Source: Mytilus edulis
Taxonomy: Eukaryota; Mollusca; Bivalvia; Mytilida; Mytilidae
Length of the DNA stretch: 64,000 nt
Reading direction: 5' to 3'
NCBI RefSeq assembly: GCF_963676685.1
Contig: NC_092354.1
Coordinates: forward strand, 38,782,193-38,846,192
Below the pieces are notes generated by a model. That model was not told where the DNA came from. It worked only from the letters and a program-made list of their open reading frames with translations, and ran no database searches. Made by a program: the position numbers and the translations under genes. Shown here one piece after another: positions 1 to 10,297 of this stretch; within the stretch, counting starts at the first letter, position 1; each line of letters starts with the position of its first letter.

Positions 1-221
1 TACATTCTTCTGCAGGACTGGTGTGATGGTCACCCATCTCATTTCAGTCGGTGTCATTTCAAGACATAATATTAAGGCACAAAACAGCGGCAGATGCAAA
101 CTGCAAGCTAACATACGTTGCAAGAATTAATTGCAATTTATTCGCTCTGATGAGTATGTGAATCCTGCATATCTTGTTCGTGACTTTTAACATAGTTTCC
201 TCCAAGCACAAAAAATTAAAG
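1..221. other. Left-edge partial spacer of the tRNA array
   Basis: This is the part of a repeat unit downstream of the minus-strand tRNA-Glu. It contains an A6 run at 210-215, read on the minus strand as a T6 Pol III terminator seven bases after the tRNA 3' end. No protein gene is seen. The array clearly continues to the left of the window. Confidence 0.85.
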
Positions 222-293
222 CTCCGATGCCGGGAATCGAACCCGGGCCGTCTGGGTGAAAACCAGAAATCCTAACCACTAGACCACATCGGA
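222..293 (-). tRNA. tRNA-Glu (anticodon UUC), array copy 1
   Basis: A 72-nt gene that folds as a full cloverleaf. The acceptor arm is TCCGATG/CATCGGA with discriminator G. The A box is TGGTCTAGTGG, the anticodon loop is TTTTCAC with anticodon TTC, and the B box is GGTTCGATTCC. A T6 terminator follows at 215-210 on the minus strand. A TATATATA-like stretch lies about 27-35 bases upstream (318-328). Confidence 0.97.
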
Positions 294-904
294 CTTAGTA
301 TAACTAGTTAAAATTAAGCTATATATAAAAGCGTCCTTACCGAGCCTAATACATTTAATATGATTGTGTCAACATATGATAACCATGATTCAGCTGACAG
401 CATGACAGGAGAGTATTCAAAGCTCACAAAATTATACCAGTCGGTAATTATAGGATGCAGAAACGTATATCTACAACTGATAAAGGGCAAAGTTATGTAT
501 TTAGCTTAATTGTAATTACATGGAGTGTATGCATTGAAATTAACATGTACCATATGTCGACTTTACGAGTTCAAGTTGTCTGTCATGCAAACCACAACAG
601 AAATCGTGTCAAATTACAGAACTTTTCGTTTTGCGATTAGGTCTTCTTTGAAAGACTTGGATTTAATTATCCCTCCCCCTTTTAGATCACGATTTTTTTT
701 TTTTTTAACTATGCGGGTAAGCTTAAGTTGCAAATTATACACGAAGCCGACAGTAGCGGGGATATTTCTGGTCATTATATTTCAACCTCGAATTGAGATT
801 ATGCTGCAGCTGTAATTTTAACTATCGCCGATTTCCTCTATCAAATATATTTACCGACAATTTCAGTATAATATTAACATGCATATATACCATACATATC
901 AGGT

Positions 905-1030
905 AACACGTGTCCTTATATGATCAAGTTAAACAAGTGATAGTCATAAGCATCGGTGGTTCAGTGGTAGAATGCTCGCCTGCCACGCGGGCGGCCCGGG
1001 TTCGATTCCCGGCCGATGCATTTCTTTTTT
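905..1030 (+). promoter_or_regulatory. tRNA-Gly extragenic promoter elements and terminator (typical unit)
   Basis: CACGTG (907-912) and TTATAT (917-922) precede the tRNA-Gly, and T6 (1025-1030) follows it. The same layout recurs before and after every intact tRNA-Gly copy. The divergent tRNA-Glu has its own AT-rich TATATATA-like element at the same distance. Extra TATA-like elements at about -30 are known for some invertebrate Pol III genes; function here is inferred. Confidence 0.5.
950..1020 (+). tRNA. tRNA-Gly (anticodon GCC), array copy 1
   Basis: A 71-nt gene with acceptor arm GCATCGG/CCGATGC and discriminator A. The A box is TGGTTCAGTGG, the anticodon loop is CTGCCAC with anticodon GCC, and the B box is GGTTCGATTCC. 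A T6 terminator lies at 1025-1030. TTATAT sits about 30 bases upstream (917-922) and a palindromic CACGTG at 907-912. No intron. Confidence 0.97.
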
Positions 1031-1244
1031 CGTCTCTTTCAAATGTTTTCAATTGATTATAGGACATATTGGCACATAATCGTATCATCCACAAATATAT
1101 AGTGGGCATTACTGTTAATTAACGTAAAAAGAAATTCATTTGATGCCATCATTTCAAATACAACGCGTGCGTCTCTTCGCTTTGGAGGTCAATCTTGAAA
1201 AAGATACAAATAAATATCGGTAAGAACGCGCTTTATAAGTGGGC

Positions 1245-1277
1245 CAGGAGTGAATGGCTCCTGCGCTGCCATTTTTT
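1245..1277 (+). other. Conserved hairpin plus T6 in each array unit
   Basis: A CAGGAG/CTCCTG stem (1245-1250 with 1258-1263) closes a seven-base loop and is followed by T6 at 1272-1277. It recurs in every unit, between the tRNA-Gly and the next tRNA-Glu. It could be a Pol III stop or part of a small RNA; no internal A/B box was recognised. Because all units are near-identical copies, conservation alone is not evidence of function. Confidence 0.3.
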
Positions 1278-1634
1278 AGTAATAGAGTGGAATTGTATAG
1301 AGAGAGTGGCAAACGCAGGGAATTACGTTATCGTATCTAACTTATACCCCGAGGGGATAATGTCATAACAACTGACTAAATGACAAGAAATACATAAAAC
1401 ATCAACATGACTTTAAAACAGAAAGTCATAATTATTTGCTAGTGTACATTCTTCTGCAGGACTGGTGTGATGGTCACCCATCTCATTTCAGTCGGTGTCA
1501 TTTCAAGACATAATATTAAGGCACAAAACAGCGGCAGATGCAAACTGCAAGCTAACATACGTTGCAAGAATTAATTGCAATTTATTCGCTCTGATGAGTA
1601 TGTGAATCCTGCATATCTTTTTCGTGACTTTTAA

Positions 1635-1707
1635 TTTATTGTTTATGTTGAGGATTTTGTGAAATTTCTCATTTTTGAAAACATTAGTGCATAAGGATTA
1701 AATAAAA
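1635..1707 (+). repeat. 73-bp LINE leader fragment upstream of LINE copy 1
   Basis: A 73-bp insertion relative to LINE-free units. It is identical to 1915-1987 inside the 5' leader of the LINE. The two direct copies are 280 bp apart and bracket the tRNA-Glu gene plus the first ~35 bases of the LINE. The fragment is internal to the leader, so it is not a simple 5'-truncated insertion. Confidence 0.9.
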
Positions 1708-1738
1708 CATAGTTTCCTCCAAGCACAAAAAATTAAAG

Positions 1739-1810
1739 CTCCGATGCCGGGAATCGAACCCGGGCCGTCTGGGTGAAAACCAGAAATCCTAACCACTAGA
1801 CCACATCGGA
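1739..1810 (-). tRNA. tRNA-Glu (UUC), array copy 2 (LINE-bearing unit)
   Basis: Identical to copy 1. It lies between the 73-bp LINE fragment and LINE copy 1; the LINE begins 69 bp upstream of the tRNA 5' end, in opposite orientation, leaving the TATA-like element intact. Confidence 0.97.
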
Positions 1811-1997
1811 CTTAGTATAACTAGTTAAAATTAAGCTATATATAAAAGCGTCCTTACCGAGCCTAATACATTTAATATGGGTACACAAATTTGCTCCGTG
1901 AATCTACTAGTTTATTTATTGTTTATGTTGAGGATTTTGTGAAATTTCTCATTTTTGAAAACATTAGTGCATAAGGATTAAATAAAATTGCGTAAAT

Positions 1998-3095
1998 ATG
2001 GAAGGTTTAAACATTGCCTGCTTTGACCCACTTAGTCAACAATCAGCAGAAGATTATGTGCAGTCGGTAATGTCCCAGACTACTGTTGGAAACAGAATGA
2101 CAACAGCAGCAGATATACATACAGAGAACAATGTGAGTAAAAATACAGAAAAAATAGCAAATGTTGGTACAAAACGCTGTTTATCACCAGATCCTAATTC
2201 TAAACCAAATAACTGTAAAAAACTAAAATCAATTTGTGGTGACAAAGACGACGAGATATATCGATTATCAGATTCACAACAGTGTACTATTACAGATAAG
2301 AGTGATATTAGTGAACTGAAATCGTTGATTTTAGGATTAACGGGCACCATGAATAGTATTTGTGAAGTAATGACAAAACGGATGGATGACTTTGAAAAGA
2401 ATATCCCTAGGCAAGTCGCTGCTATGATTGATACAAAAATATCTGAAGAGATTAGTAAGGTCAAAGAGCAATTTAAGGTTGATCTGAATGCTGTCACCGA
2501 AAAAGTAAACAAGATGGAAACTTCTTACGCTAATGTGGTAAAAACTAATACAGACCGCACTACATATGATGATAGCCTTGTGATTCGTAACTTACCTGAA
2601 ACCGAAACAGAAAATGTTGTAAATAAAGTTATCAGTGTTTTTAAAGATGGATTACGCTTGAAAGATATACAAGTGGTTTCAGCGGAAAGAAAGAAAACGG
2701 CAAATAAAAAGAAACACGGGGTTGTGGTAGTAAAGTTACAGTCAAGTGCAGAAAAACGTAAAGTGATGGAAAAGAAAAGAGAGCTGAAACAGTCGAGAAA
2801 TTTCCAGGACGTTTTTATCGAAAACGATATACCGAAAGCACAGAGGCTAATGAACAACAACTTGCGCAATATAGTGAAAGCAATCGGTATGAATAAGCTT
2901 GAAATGAGAGGAACAAGGGTTTGTCCAACATCATATGATAATCGTGTGTCTAGGGAGAAAAGTCCTGTCGTAGCCGGTAAAAGCGATGTCAATCAAGTGA
3001 ATGGACAACCAAGAACACAACCAACAAATAATAATTCTGGACGTGGTAGAAATGGTGGCGTCAGAGGTCGAAATGGTAAACGAAGAGGGTATTAG
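1998..3095 (+). CDS. LINE family 1 ORF1 protein (RNA-binding), copy 1
   Basis: A 365-residue ORF1 protein, expected to coat the element RNA in the retrotransposition particle. A basic segment near residues 70-77 could be a nuclear signal. Residues about 103-178 are heptad-rich and probably coiled coil. Residues about 190-298 resemble the RRM-like core of L1-type ORF1 proteins (DSLVIRNLPE start, VFIENDIP near the end). Residues 348-364 form an RG-rich basic tail. The ATG at 1998 is the first in the leader and begins the frame. The stop is UAG, and the frame continues directly into ORF2. The protein is identical in all three copies, which fits recent amplification. Confidence 0.9.
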   Translation: MEGLNIACFDPLSQQSAEDYVQSVMSQTTVGNRMTTAADIHTENNVSKNTEKIANVGTKRCLSPDPNSKPNNCKKLKSICGDKDDEIYRLSDSQQCTITDKSDISELKSLILGLTGTMNSICEVMTKRMDDFEKNIPRQVAAMIDTKISEEISKVKEQFKVDLNAVTEKVNKMETSYANVVKTNTDRTTYDDSLVIRNLPETETENVVNKVISVFKDGLRLKDIQVVSAERKKTANKKKHGVVVVKLQSSAEKRKVMEKKRELKQSRNFQDVFIENDIPKAQRLMNNNLRNIVKAIGMNKLEMRGTRVCPTSYDNRVSREKSPVVAGKSDVNQVNGQPRTQPTNNNSGRGRNGGVRGRNGKRRGY

Positions 3096-6000
3096 GTTAA
3101 ATGTGGATTTTGGAACTTAAATGGCTGGAATACTGATTGTAAACGGGATAAATTTAACCTTTTAACCGATATCATCGCACAATGTAATCTGCATATAGTT
3201 GGACTGGCGGAAACACACTTAAGAGGAAATGATTCTATTGTAATGCATGGATATCAATGGTTTGGCCATAACCGAAATAATATACATAAACGTGCGAAAT
3301 GTGGATCGGGTGGAGTTGGTGTTTTAGTCAGGAACGATTTTGCTGACCAGTTTTCAATAGAAATTGTCGAAAGCAGTAAAGATGGAATCATGTGGATTCG
3401 ATTTACTGAAAAAAACTGTGTCCAAAACTGTTTTTATGTTTGCGTGGTGTATTTGCCACCAGAGAACTCTACTAGAGCTGTAAACGCACAAGAATTTTTT
3501 GATAATATTATCGGTGATATTTATACAATTCCGAATGAAAATATGTTTTATCTATGTGGAGATTGGAATAGCCGATGTGGTGATATGCTAGACTATATAC
3601 CAGGCGTAGATTCCTTACCAGAACGAAATGTAGTTGATTTTAAATGTAATACGTATGGAAGTATATTTTGCGATTTTCTATCTGATATAAGCTGTTGTAT
3701 ACTTAATGGCCGAAATACGACTCAAAACGACTTTACGTACGTATCTACTCGAGGATCTAGTGTAGTAGATTACTGTATAGTACCTTACGAAAAGTTACAA
3801 AATTTTGAAAAGTTTAGTGTAAGTCGTGCAAGTACCTTAGTCGACACTGTAAATGGCATTGGAAAATATGACTTAAAAGGAATTGTTCCAGATCATTCTA
3901 TGTTATCATGGGAGATGTCACTAGACTTTTTAGTGACTGAAATAACACGTGAAAATACCAAGCAATCTGTTAAGAAGAGGTACGACACACAAAACATACC
4001 TCAGGACTTTCTTGTAAATTCGGAAGCTATTTGTGACTTAAACAAACTTATTTTAGACCTTGAAAACTCAAATAAGTCACAAGTCGATTTAGACCAGATG
4101 TATTGTGAATTTGTTAAAGTGGTAAAATCAGAGATGTCAAGTAAACTTTCATGTAAAACATATATAACGGATGGATTTAATAACAAACGCCGTAGATGCA
4201 AAAAACCATGGTGGAATGAAGAACTAACCGTTTTATGGAATTGTGTTTGTAGTGCAGAAAAAATATGGATTAAAGCAACCTGTAATAAAAGTACGTTACG
4301 TCATAATTATGTCCAAAAGAGGAAACATTTCGATAAAGCGTGTCAACGTTCCAAACGCCAATACTGGTATAGTATGCAAGATGAATTAAAGAACTTAGAA
4401 GATAACCCAAAAGAATTTTGGAGGAAAATCGGGAAAATTGGAGTAGGAAACAACAGGCAAAGTATTCCAATGGAAGTGAAAATGGAAGATAATTCAATAT
4501 GTACCGATCCGAAAATTGTTTTAGATAAATGGAAATGTGATTTTTCAAATATGTTGAATTCTGGAAATTTATATGAAACTACCGAAAAAGATGTTAACAG
4601 TTGCATAATAACCGATGATATTCTTGATAGTGAAATAACCAATGAAGAAGTTGTCAATATTTTAAAATTGTCAAAAGCGGGAAAATCTCCTGGTTGTGAT
4701 GAAATTCCGATGGAGATGTATAAAAATCAGACAGCTATAAACGCCCTTACTCAAGTGTTCAACATTTGTTATAATACAGGAATGATACCGGAGCTATGGA
4801 GTAGAGGAATAATCACCCCCATACCGAAGAGTTCGACTTCCGACCCTCGGGACCCGATGTCTTACAGAGGAATAACGTTGGCGCCAACTTCATATAAACT
4901 GTATTGCGGAGTACTGAATTCAAGATTAACTGTAAAGCTTGATGATCTAAATTTTATACATGATGAACAAAATGGTTTTAGATCTAATCGTAATACTATT
5001 GATCATTTGTCAACAATTACAACTATTATTGAAACAAGAAAAATGTGTAAAATGTCAACTTTTGCAGCTTTTATTGATTTCAAAAAAGCATATGATACTG
5101 TAAACAGATTTTTATTATTTTGTAAACTTGAGTCAATAGGAATTAGTAGTAAAATGTTGAATGCTTTAAAATCTTTATATCATAAAGTACAGTCATGTGT
5201 TAAAGTTAATGGGAATTTAACCCAATGGTTTGATGTTCAATGTGGTTTAAAACAAGGGTGTGTGTTATCGCCCATTTTATTCAATATTTTTATTAATAAT
5301 TTAGTAAATGAGGTTAAAAGTTTAAATGTTGGTATTCCGATAGAGGAAGAGAAAATATGTATTTTGCTCTATGCTGATGATATTGTTTTACTTGCTGAAA
5401 ATGAATCAGACTTACAGATGCTCTTAAATGTTTTACATATGTGGTGTCATACAAATGATATTAGTGTTAATTTGAGTAAATCTAAGATTATTCATTTTAG
5501 ACCACCTTCTTTTCCAAGGTCTATTTATACATTTATGCTGGGTAATGATAATATTGAAACTGTAATACAATATACTTACCTTGGTTTACATCTTACAGAA
5601 TTTTTAAATTATGATTTAATGGCAAAAGCTATTGCCAAGTCGGCAAGTAGAGCTCTTGGGTTATTGATCGCAAAATGTAAATCAAATGGTGGTTTTTGTT
5701 ACTCTACTTATACAAAGCTTTTTGACACACTTGTATGGTCAGTCATCGATTATGGTGCTTCAATATGGGGAACAAGAGAATTCTCGTGCATAAATGCTGT
5801 TAAAAACAGAGCGATGAGATTTTTTATGGGTGTAGGAAAGTATACACCAAACTTATCTCTCTATGGTGATATGGGCTGGATTCCATGCAATGTAAAGCAA
5901 TGGACAGCTGTTTTTAGATTATGGTCCAGATTTTGTAAAATGGACAATAATAGATTGAACAAAAGAGTATTTATATGGTCATATAAGTATGGAAATAAGC

Positions 6001-6578
6001 CAATTAAAAACTGGTGCTTCAGAGTGATGACTAAGTTTAAAGAGTATAATCTTGAACCATATTGTAACTGTGATATATTGTTAACTAAAAATGTAATTAA
6101 GGATATAGAATGCTTAGCTATTGATTTATATAAAACTGAATGGCATAATAAGTTGGTTTCGAATGAATATGCCAAACTTCGTACTTATAAATTATTTAAA
6201 ACAGAATTTAAGGTAGAAAATTACATTTGTAAAACTATTGCAGGGAAATATAGAAGTGCTTTTGCAAAATTTCGTTGTGGTGTTGCGCCCCTAAAAATTG
6301 AAACGGGCCGGTATCAGAACTTACCTATTAATGAACGAATATGTTTTAGTTGTAATGAAACCATAGAAGATGAGAAACATGTAATTTTGAAATGTCCACT
6401 ATATGCAGATTTTCGTGCTGTGTTGTTTAGTCATGCTAATTCTTTTTGTCATGATTTTAATAGTATGTCAGATGATGATAAATTTGTATTTTTATTTAGT
6501 GATGAAAATGTTTATTTTTACACTGCCAAAATCTGCTATGATATTTTACTGAAAAGAAAATGTTTATTATATTCTTAA
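3096..6578 (+). CDS. LINE family 1 ORF2: APE endonuclease-reverse transcriptase, copy 1
   Basis: 1,160 residues if read from the codon after the ORF1 UAG. The enzyme nicks target DNA and copies the element RNA. The endonuclease shows FWNLNGWN (catalytic Asn, residue 7), LAETHLR (catalytic Glu, residue 39), GDWN, SSVVDYCIV and PDHS (catalytic His). The reverse transcriptase shows FIDFKKAYDTV (motif A), GLKQGCVLSP (motif B) and YADD (motif C, near residue 760). A C-terminal CCHC knuckle (CFSC..H..KC) lies near residues 1083-1105. The first in-frame AUG is at 3243, codon 50, after two catalytic residues, so AUG initiation there would give a dead endonuclease. Frame is intact. Confidence 0.93.
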   Translation, partial: VKCGFWNLNGWNTDCKRDKFNLLTDIIAQCNLHIVGLAETHLRGNDSIVMHGYQWFGHNRNNIHKRAKCGSGGVGVLVRNDFADQFSIEIVESSKDGIMWIRFTEKNCVQNCFYVCVVYLPPENSTRAVNAQEFFDNIIGDIYTIPNENMFYLCGDWNSRCGDMLDYIPGVDSLPERNVVDFKCNTYGSIFCDFLSDISCCILNGRNTTQNDFTYVSTRGSSVVDYCIVPYEKLQNFEKFSVSRASTLVDTVNGIGKYDLKGIVPDHSMLSWEMSLDFLVTEITRENTKQSVKKRYDTQNIPQDFLVNSEAICDLNKLILDLENSNKSQVDLDQMYCEFVKVVKSEMSSKLSCKTYITDGFNNKRRRCKKPWWNEELTVLWNCVCSAEKIWIKATCNKSTLRHNYVQKRKHFDKACQRSKRQYWYSMQDELKNLEDNPKEFWRKIGKIGVGNNRQSIPMEVKMEDNSICTDPKIVLDKWKCDFSNMLNSGNLYETTEKDVNSCIITDDILDSEITNEEVVNILKLSKAGKSPGCDEIPMEMYKNQTAINALTQVFNICYNTGMIPELWSRGIITPIPKSSTSDPRDPMSYRGITLAPTSYKLYCGVLNSRLTVKLDDLNFIHDEQNGFRSNRNTIDHLSTITTIIETRKMCKMSTFAAFIDFKKAYDTVNRFLLFCKLESIGISSKMLNALKSLYHKVQSCVKVNGNLTQWFDVQCGLKQGCVLSPILFNIFINNLVNEVKSLNVGIPIEEEKICILLYADDIVLLAENESDLQMLLNVLHMWCHTNDISVNLSKSKIIHFRPPSFPRSIYTFMLGNDNIETVIQYTYLGLHLTEFLNYDLMAKAIAKSASRALGLLIAKCKSNGGFCYSTYTKLFDTLVWSVIDYGASIWGTREFSCINAVKNRAMRFFMGVGKYTPNLSLYGDMGWIPCNVKQWTAVFRLWSRFCKMDNNRLNKRVFIWSYKYGNKPIKNWCFRVMTKFKEYNLEPYCNCDILLTKNVIKDIECLAIDLYKTEWHNKLVSNEYAKLRTYKLFKTEFKVENYICKTIAGKYRSAFAKFRCGVAPLKIETGRYQNLPINERICFSCNETIEDEKHVILKCPLYADFRAVLFSHANSFCHDFNSMSDDDKFVFLFSDENVYFYTAKICYDILLKRKCLLYS

Positions 6579-7406
6579 CAGTTGTTTACTTTTAAACTGT
6601 TTTATGTTAATCTTAACATTTGTATACTTTTAATTTGTTTTATGTTTTATGTATGTATATATATATATATATATGTAAATGTATATACCATTTTTTTTTA
6701 TAGTCTCTCATAACTCTTTTTAGAGTGGCTCTTGTTTTATATTGTAATATGTAAACTGTAATATTATGTAAATGTTTTAGAAGAGGTGAGACTCAAATAA
6801 AATAAAATATTGTCTATGATTGTGTCAACATATGATAACCATGATTCAGCTGACAGCATGACAGGAGAGTATTCAAAGCTCACAAAATTATACCAGTCGG
6901 TAATTATAGGATGCAGAAACGTATATCTACAACTGATAAAGGGCAAAGTTATGTATTTAGCTTAATTGTAATTACATGGAGTGTATGCATTGAAATTAAC
7001 ATGTACCATATGTCGACTTTACGAGTTCAAGTTGTCTGTCATGCAAACCACAACAGAAATCGTGTCAAATTACAGAACTTTTCGTTTTGCGATTAGGTCT
7101 TCTTTGAAAGACTTGGATTTAATTATCCCTCCCCCTTTTAGATCACGATTTTTTTTTTTTTTTAACTATGCGGGTAAGCTTAAGTTGCAAATTATACACG
7201 AAGCCGACAGTAGCGGGGATATTTCTGGTCATTATATTTCAACCTCGAATTGAGATTATGCTGCAGCTGTAATTTTAACTATCGCCGATTTCCTCTATCA
7301 AATATATTTACCGACAATTTCAGTATAATATTAACATGCATATATACCATACATATCAGGTAACACGTGTCCTTATATGATCAAGTTAAACAAGTGATAG
7401 TCATAA

Positions 7407-7477
7407 GCATCGGTGGTTCAGTGGTAGAATGCTCGCCTGCCACGCGGGCGGCCCGGGTTCGATTCCCGGCCGATGCA
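7407..7477 (+). tRNA. tRNA-Gly (GCC), array copy 2
   Basis: Identical to array copy 1, with the same upstream CACGTG/TTATAT and T6 terminator. It belongs to the unit split by LINE copy 1. Confidence 0.97.
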
Positions 7478-8122
7478 TTTCTTTTTTCGTCTCTTTCAAA
7501 TGTTTTCAATTGATTAGAGGACATATTGGCACATAATCGTATCATCCACAAATATATAGTGGGCATTACTGTTAATTAACGTAAAAAGAAATTCATTTGA
7601 TGCCATCATTTCAAATACAACGCGTGCGTCTCTTCGCTTTGGAGGTCAATCTTGAAAAAGATACAAATAAATATCGGTAAGAACGCGCTTTATAAGTGTG
7701 CCAGGAGTGAATGGCTCCTGCGCTGCCATTTTTTAGTAATAGAGTGGAATTGTATAGAGAGAGTGGCAAACGCAGGGAATTACGTTATCGTATCTAACTT
7801 ATACCCCGAGGGGATAATGTCATAACAACTGACTAAATGACAAGAAATACATAAAACATCAACATGACTTTAAAACAGAAAGTCATAATTATTTGCTAGT
7901 GTACATTCTTCTGCAGGACTGGTGTGATGGTCACCCATCTCATTTCAGTCGATGTCATTTCAAGACATAATATTAAGGCACAAAACAGCGGCAGATGCAA
8001 ACTGCAAGCTAACATACGTTGCAAGAATTAATTGCAATTTATTCGCTCTGATGAGTATGTGAATCCTGCATATCTTGTTCGTGACTTTTAACATAGTTTC
8101 CTCCAAGCACAAAAAATTAAAG

Positions 8123-8194
8123 CTCCGATGCCGGGAATCGAACCCGGGCCGTCTGGGTGAAAACCAGAAATCCTAACCACTAGACCACATCGGA
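8123..8194 (-). tRNA. tRNA-Glu (UUC), array copy 3
   Basis: Identical to array copy 1, in a LINE-free unit. The spacer variant GATGTC near 7951 is shared with the unit at 17471, linking the two higher-order copies. Confidence 0.97.
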
Positions 8195-8852
8195 CTTAGT
8201 ATAACTAGTTAAAATTAAGCTATATATAAAAGCGTCCTTACCGAGCCTAATACATTTAATATGATTGTGTCAACATATGATAACCATGATTCAGCTGACA
8301 GCATGACAGGAGAGTATTCAAAGCTCACAAAATTATACCAGTCGGTAATTATAGGATGCAGAAACGTATATCTACAACTGATAAAGGGCAAAGTTATGTA
8401 TTTAGCTTAATTGTAATTACATGGAGTGTATGCATTGAAATTAACATGTACCATATGTCGACTTTACGAGTTCAAGTTGTCTGTCATGCAAACCACAACA
8501 GAAATCGTGTCAAATTACAGAACTTTTCGTTTTGCGATTAGGTCTTCTTTGAAAGACTTGGATTTAATTATCCCTCCCCCTTTTAGATCACGATTTTTTT
8601 TTTTTTTTTAACTATGCGGGTAAGCTTAAGTTGCAAATTATACACGAAGCCGACAGTAGCGGGGATATTTCTGGTCATTATATTTCAACCTCGAATTGAG
8701 ATTATGCTGCAGCTGTAATTTTAACTATCGCCGATTTCCTCTATCAAATATATTTACCGACAATTTCAGTATAATATTAACATGCATATATACCATACAT
8801 ATCAGGTAACACGTGTCCTTATATGATCAAGTTAAACAAGTGATAGTCATAA

Positions 8853-8923
8853 GCATCGGTGGTTCAGTGGTAGAATGCTCGCCTGCCACGCGGGCGGCCC
8901 GGGTTCGATTCCCGGCCGATGCA
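8853..8923 (+). tRNA. tRNA-Gly (GCC), array copy 3
   Basis: Identical to array copy 1, including promoter-like upstream elements and T6 terminator. Confidence 0.97.
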
Positions 8924-9568
8924 TTTCTTTTTTCGTCTCTTTCAAATGTTTTCAATTGATTAGAGGACATATTGGCACATAATCGTATCATCCACAAATA
9001 TATAGTGGGCATTACTGTTAATTAACGTAAAAAGAAATTCATTTGATGCCATCATTTCAAATACAACGCGTGCGTCTCTTCGCTTTGGAGGTCAATCTTG
9101 AAAAAGATACAAATAAATATCGGTAAGAACGCGCTTTATAAGTGTGCCAGGAGTGAATGGCTCCTGCGCTGCCATTTTTTAGTAATAGAGCGGAATTGTA
9201 TAGAGAGAGTGGCAAACGCAGGGAATTACGTTATCGTATCTAACTTATACCCCGAGGGGATAATGTCATAACAACTGACTAAATGACAAGAAATACATAA
9301 AACATCAACATGACTTTAAAACAGAAAGTCATAATTATTTGCTAGTGTACATTCTTCTGCAGGACTGGTGTGATGGTCACCCATCTCATTTCAGTCGGTG
9401 TCATTTCAAGACATAATATTAAGGCACAAAACAGCGGCAGATGCAAACTGCAAGCTAACATACGTTGCAAGAATTAATTGCAATTTATTCGCTCTGATGA
9501 GTATGTGAATCCTGCATATCTTGTTCGTGACTTTTAACATAGTTTCCTCCAAGCACAAAAAATTAAAG

Positions 9569-9640
9569 CTCCGATGCCGGGAATCGAACCCGGGCCGTCT
9601 GGGTGAAAACCAGAAATCCTAACCACTAGACCACATCGGA
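9569..9640 (-). tRNA. tRNA-Glu (UUC), array copy 4
   Basis: Identical to array copy 1; LINE-free unit. Confidence 0.97.
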
Positions 9641-10297
9641 CTTAGTATAACTAGTTAAAATTAAGCTATATATAAAAGCGTCCTTACCGAGCCTAATACA
9701 TTTAATATGATTGTGTCAACATATGATAACCATGATTCAGCTGACAGCATGACAGGAGAGTATTCAAAGCTCACAAAATTATACCAGTCGGTAATTATAG
9801 GATGCAGAAACGTATATCTACAACTGATAAAGGGCAAAGTTATGTATTTAGCTTAATTGTAATTACATGGAGTGTATGCATTGAAATTAACATGTACCAT
9901 ATGTCGACTTTACGAGTTCAAGTTGTCTGTCATGCAAACCACAACAGAAATCGTGTCAAATTACAGAACTTTTCGTTTTGCGATTAGGTCTTCTTTGAAA
10001 GACTTGGATTTAATTATCCCTCCCCCTTTTAGATCACGATTTTTTTTTTTTTTTAACTATGCGGGTAAGCTTAAGTTGCAAATTATACACGAAGCCGACA
10101 GTAGCGGGGATATTTCTGGTCATTATATTTCAACCTCGAATTGAGATTATGCTGCAGCTGTAATTTTAACTATCGCCGATTTCCTCTATCAAATATATTT
10201 ACCGACAATTTCAGTATAATATTAACATGCATATATACCATACATATCAGGTAACACGTGTCCTTATATGATCAAGTTAAACAAGTGATAGTCATAA

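Larger units (their letters stand above)
1880..6818 (+). mobile_element. Full-length non-LTR retrotransposon (LINE), family 1, copy 1
   Basis: A 4.94 kb element with a 118-bp leader, ORF1 (1998-3095), ORF2 (3096-6578) and a 3' UTR with a TA microsatellite and an AATAAAATAAAATATTG tail. Uninterrupted units read TTAATATG then ATTGTGTC; here the element sits between these halves. TATG occurs at both junctions (1876-1879, 6815-6818), so any target duplication is at most about 4 bp. It encodes an RRM-like ORF1 protein and an APE-type endonuclease plus reverse transcriptase. Clade not assigned with certainty. Confidence 0.95.

Noticed and set aside
455-815. Short open frames of 61-97 codons in each array spacer (both strands)
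   Set aside because: They recur only because the unit repeats, differ by homopolymer length (frame changes), some overlap the tRNA-Gly gene antisense, and have no domain or start context. Not annotated as genes.
2054-2992. Minus-strand frames of about 150 codons inside LINE ORF1
   Set aside because: Shadows of the plus-strand ORF1, which has clear domain structure; identical in each copy for the same reason.
1876-6818. Long target-site duplication for LINE family 1
   Set aside because: Only TATG is shared at the two junctions; no longer direct repeat could be found, so a standard long duplication is not claimed.
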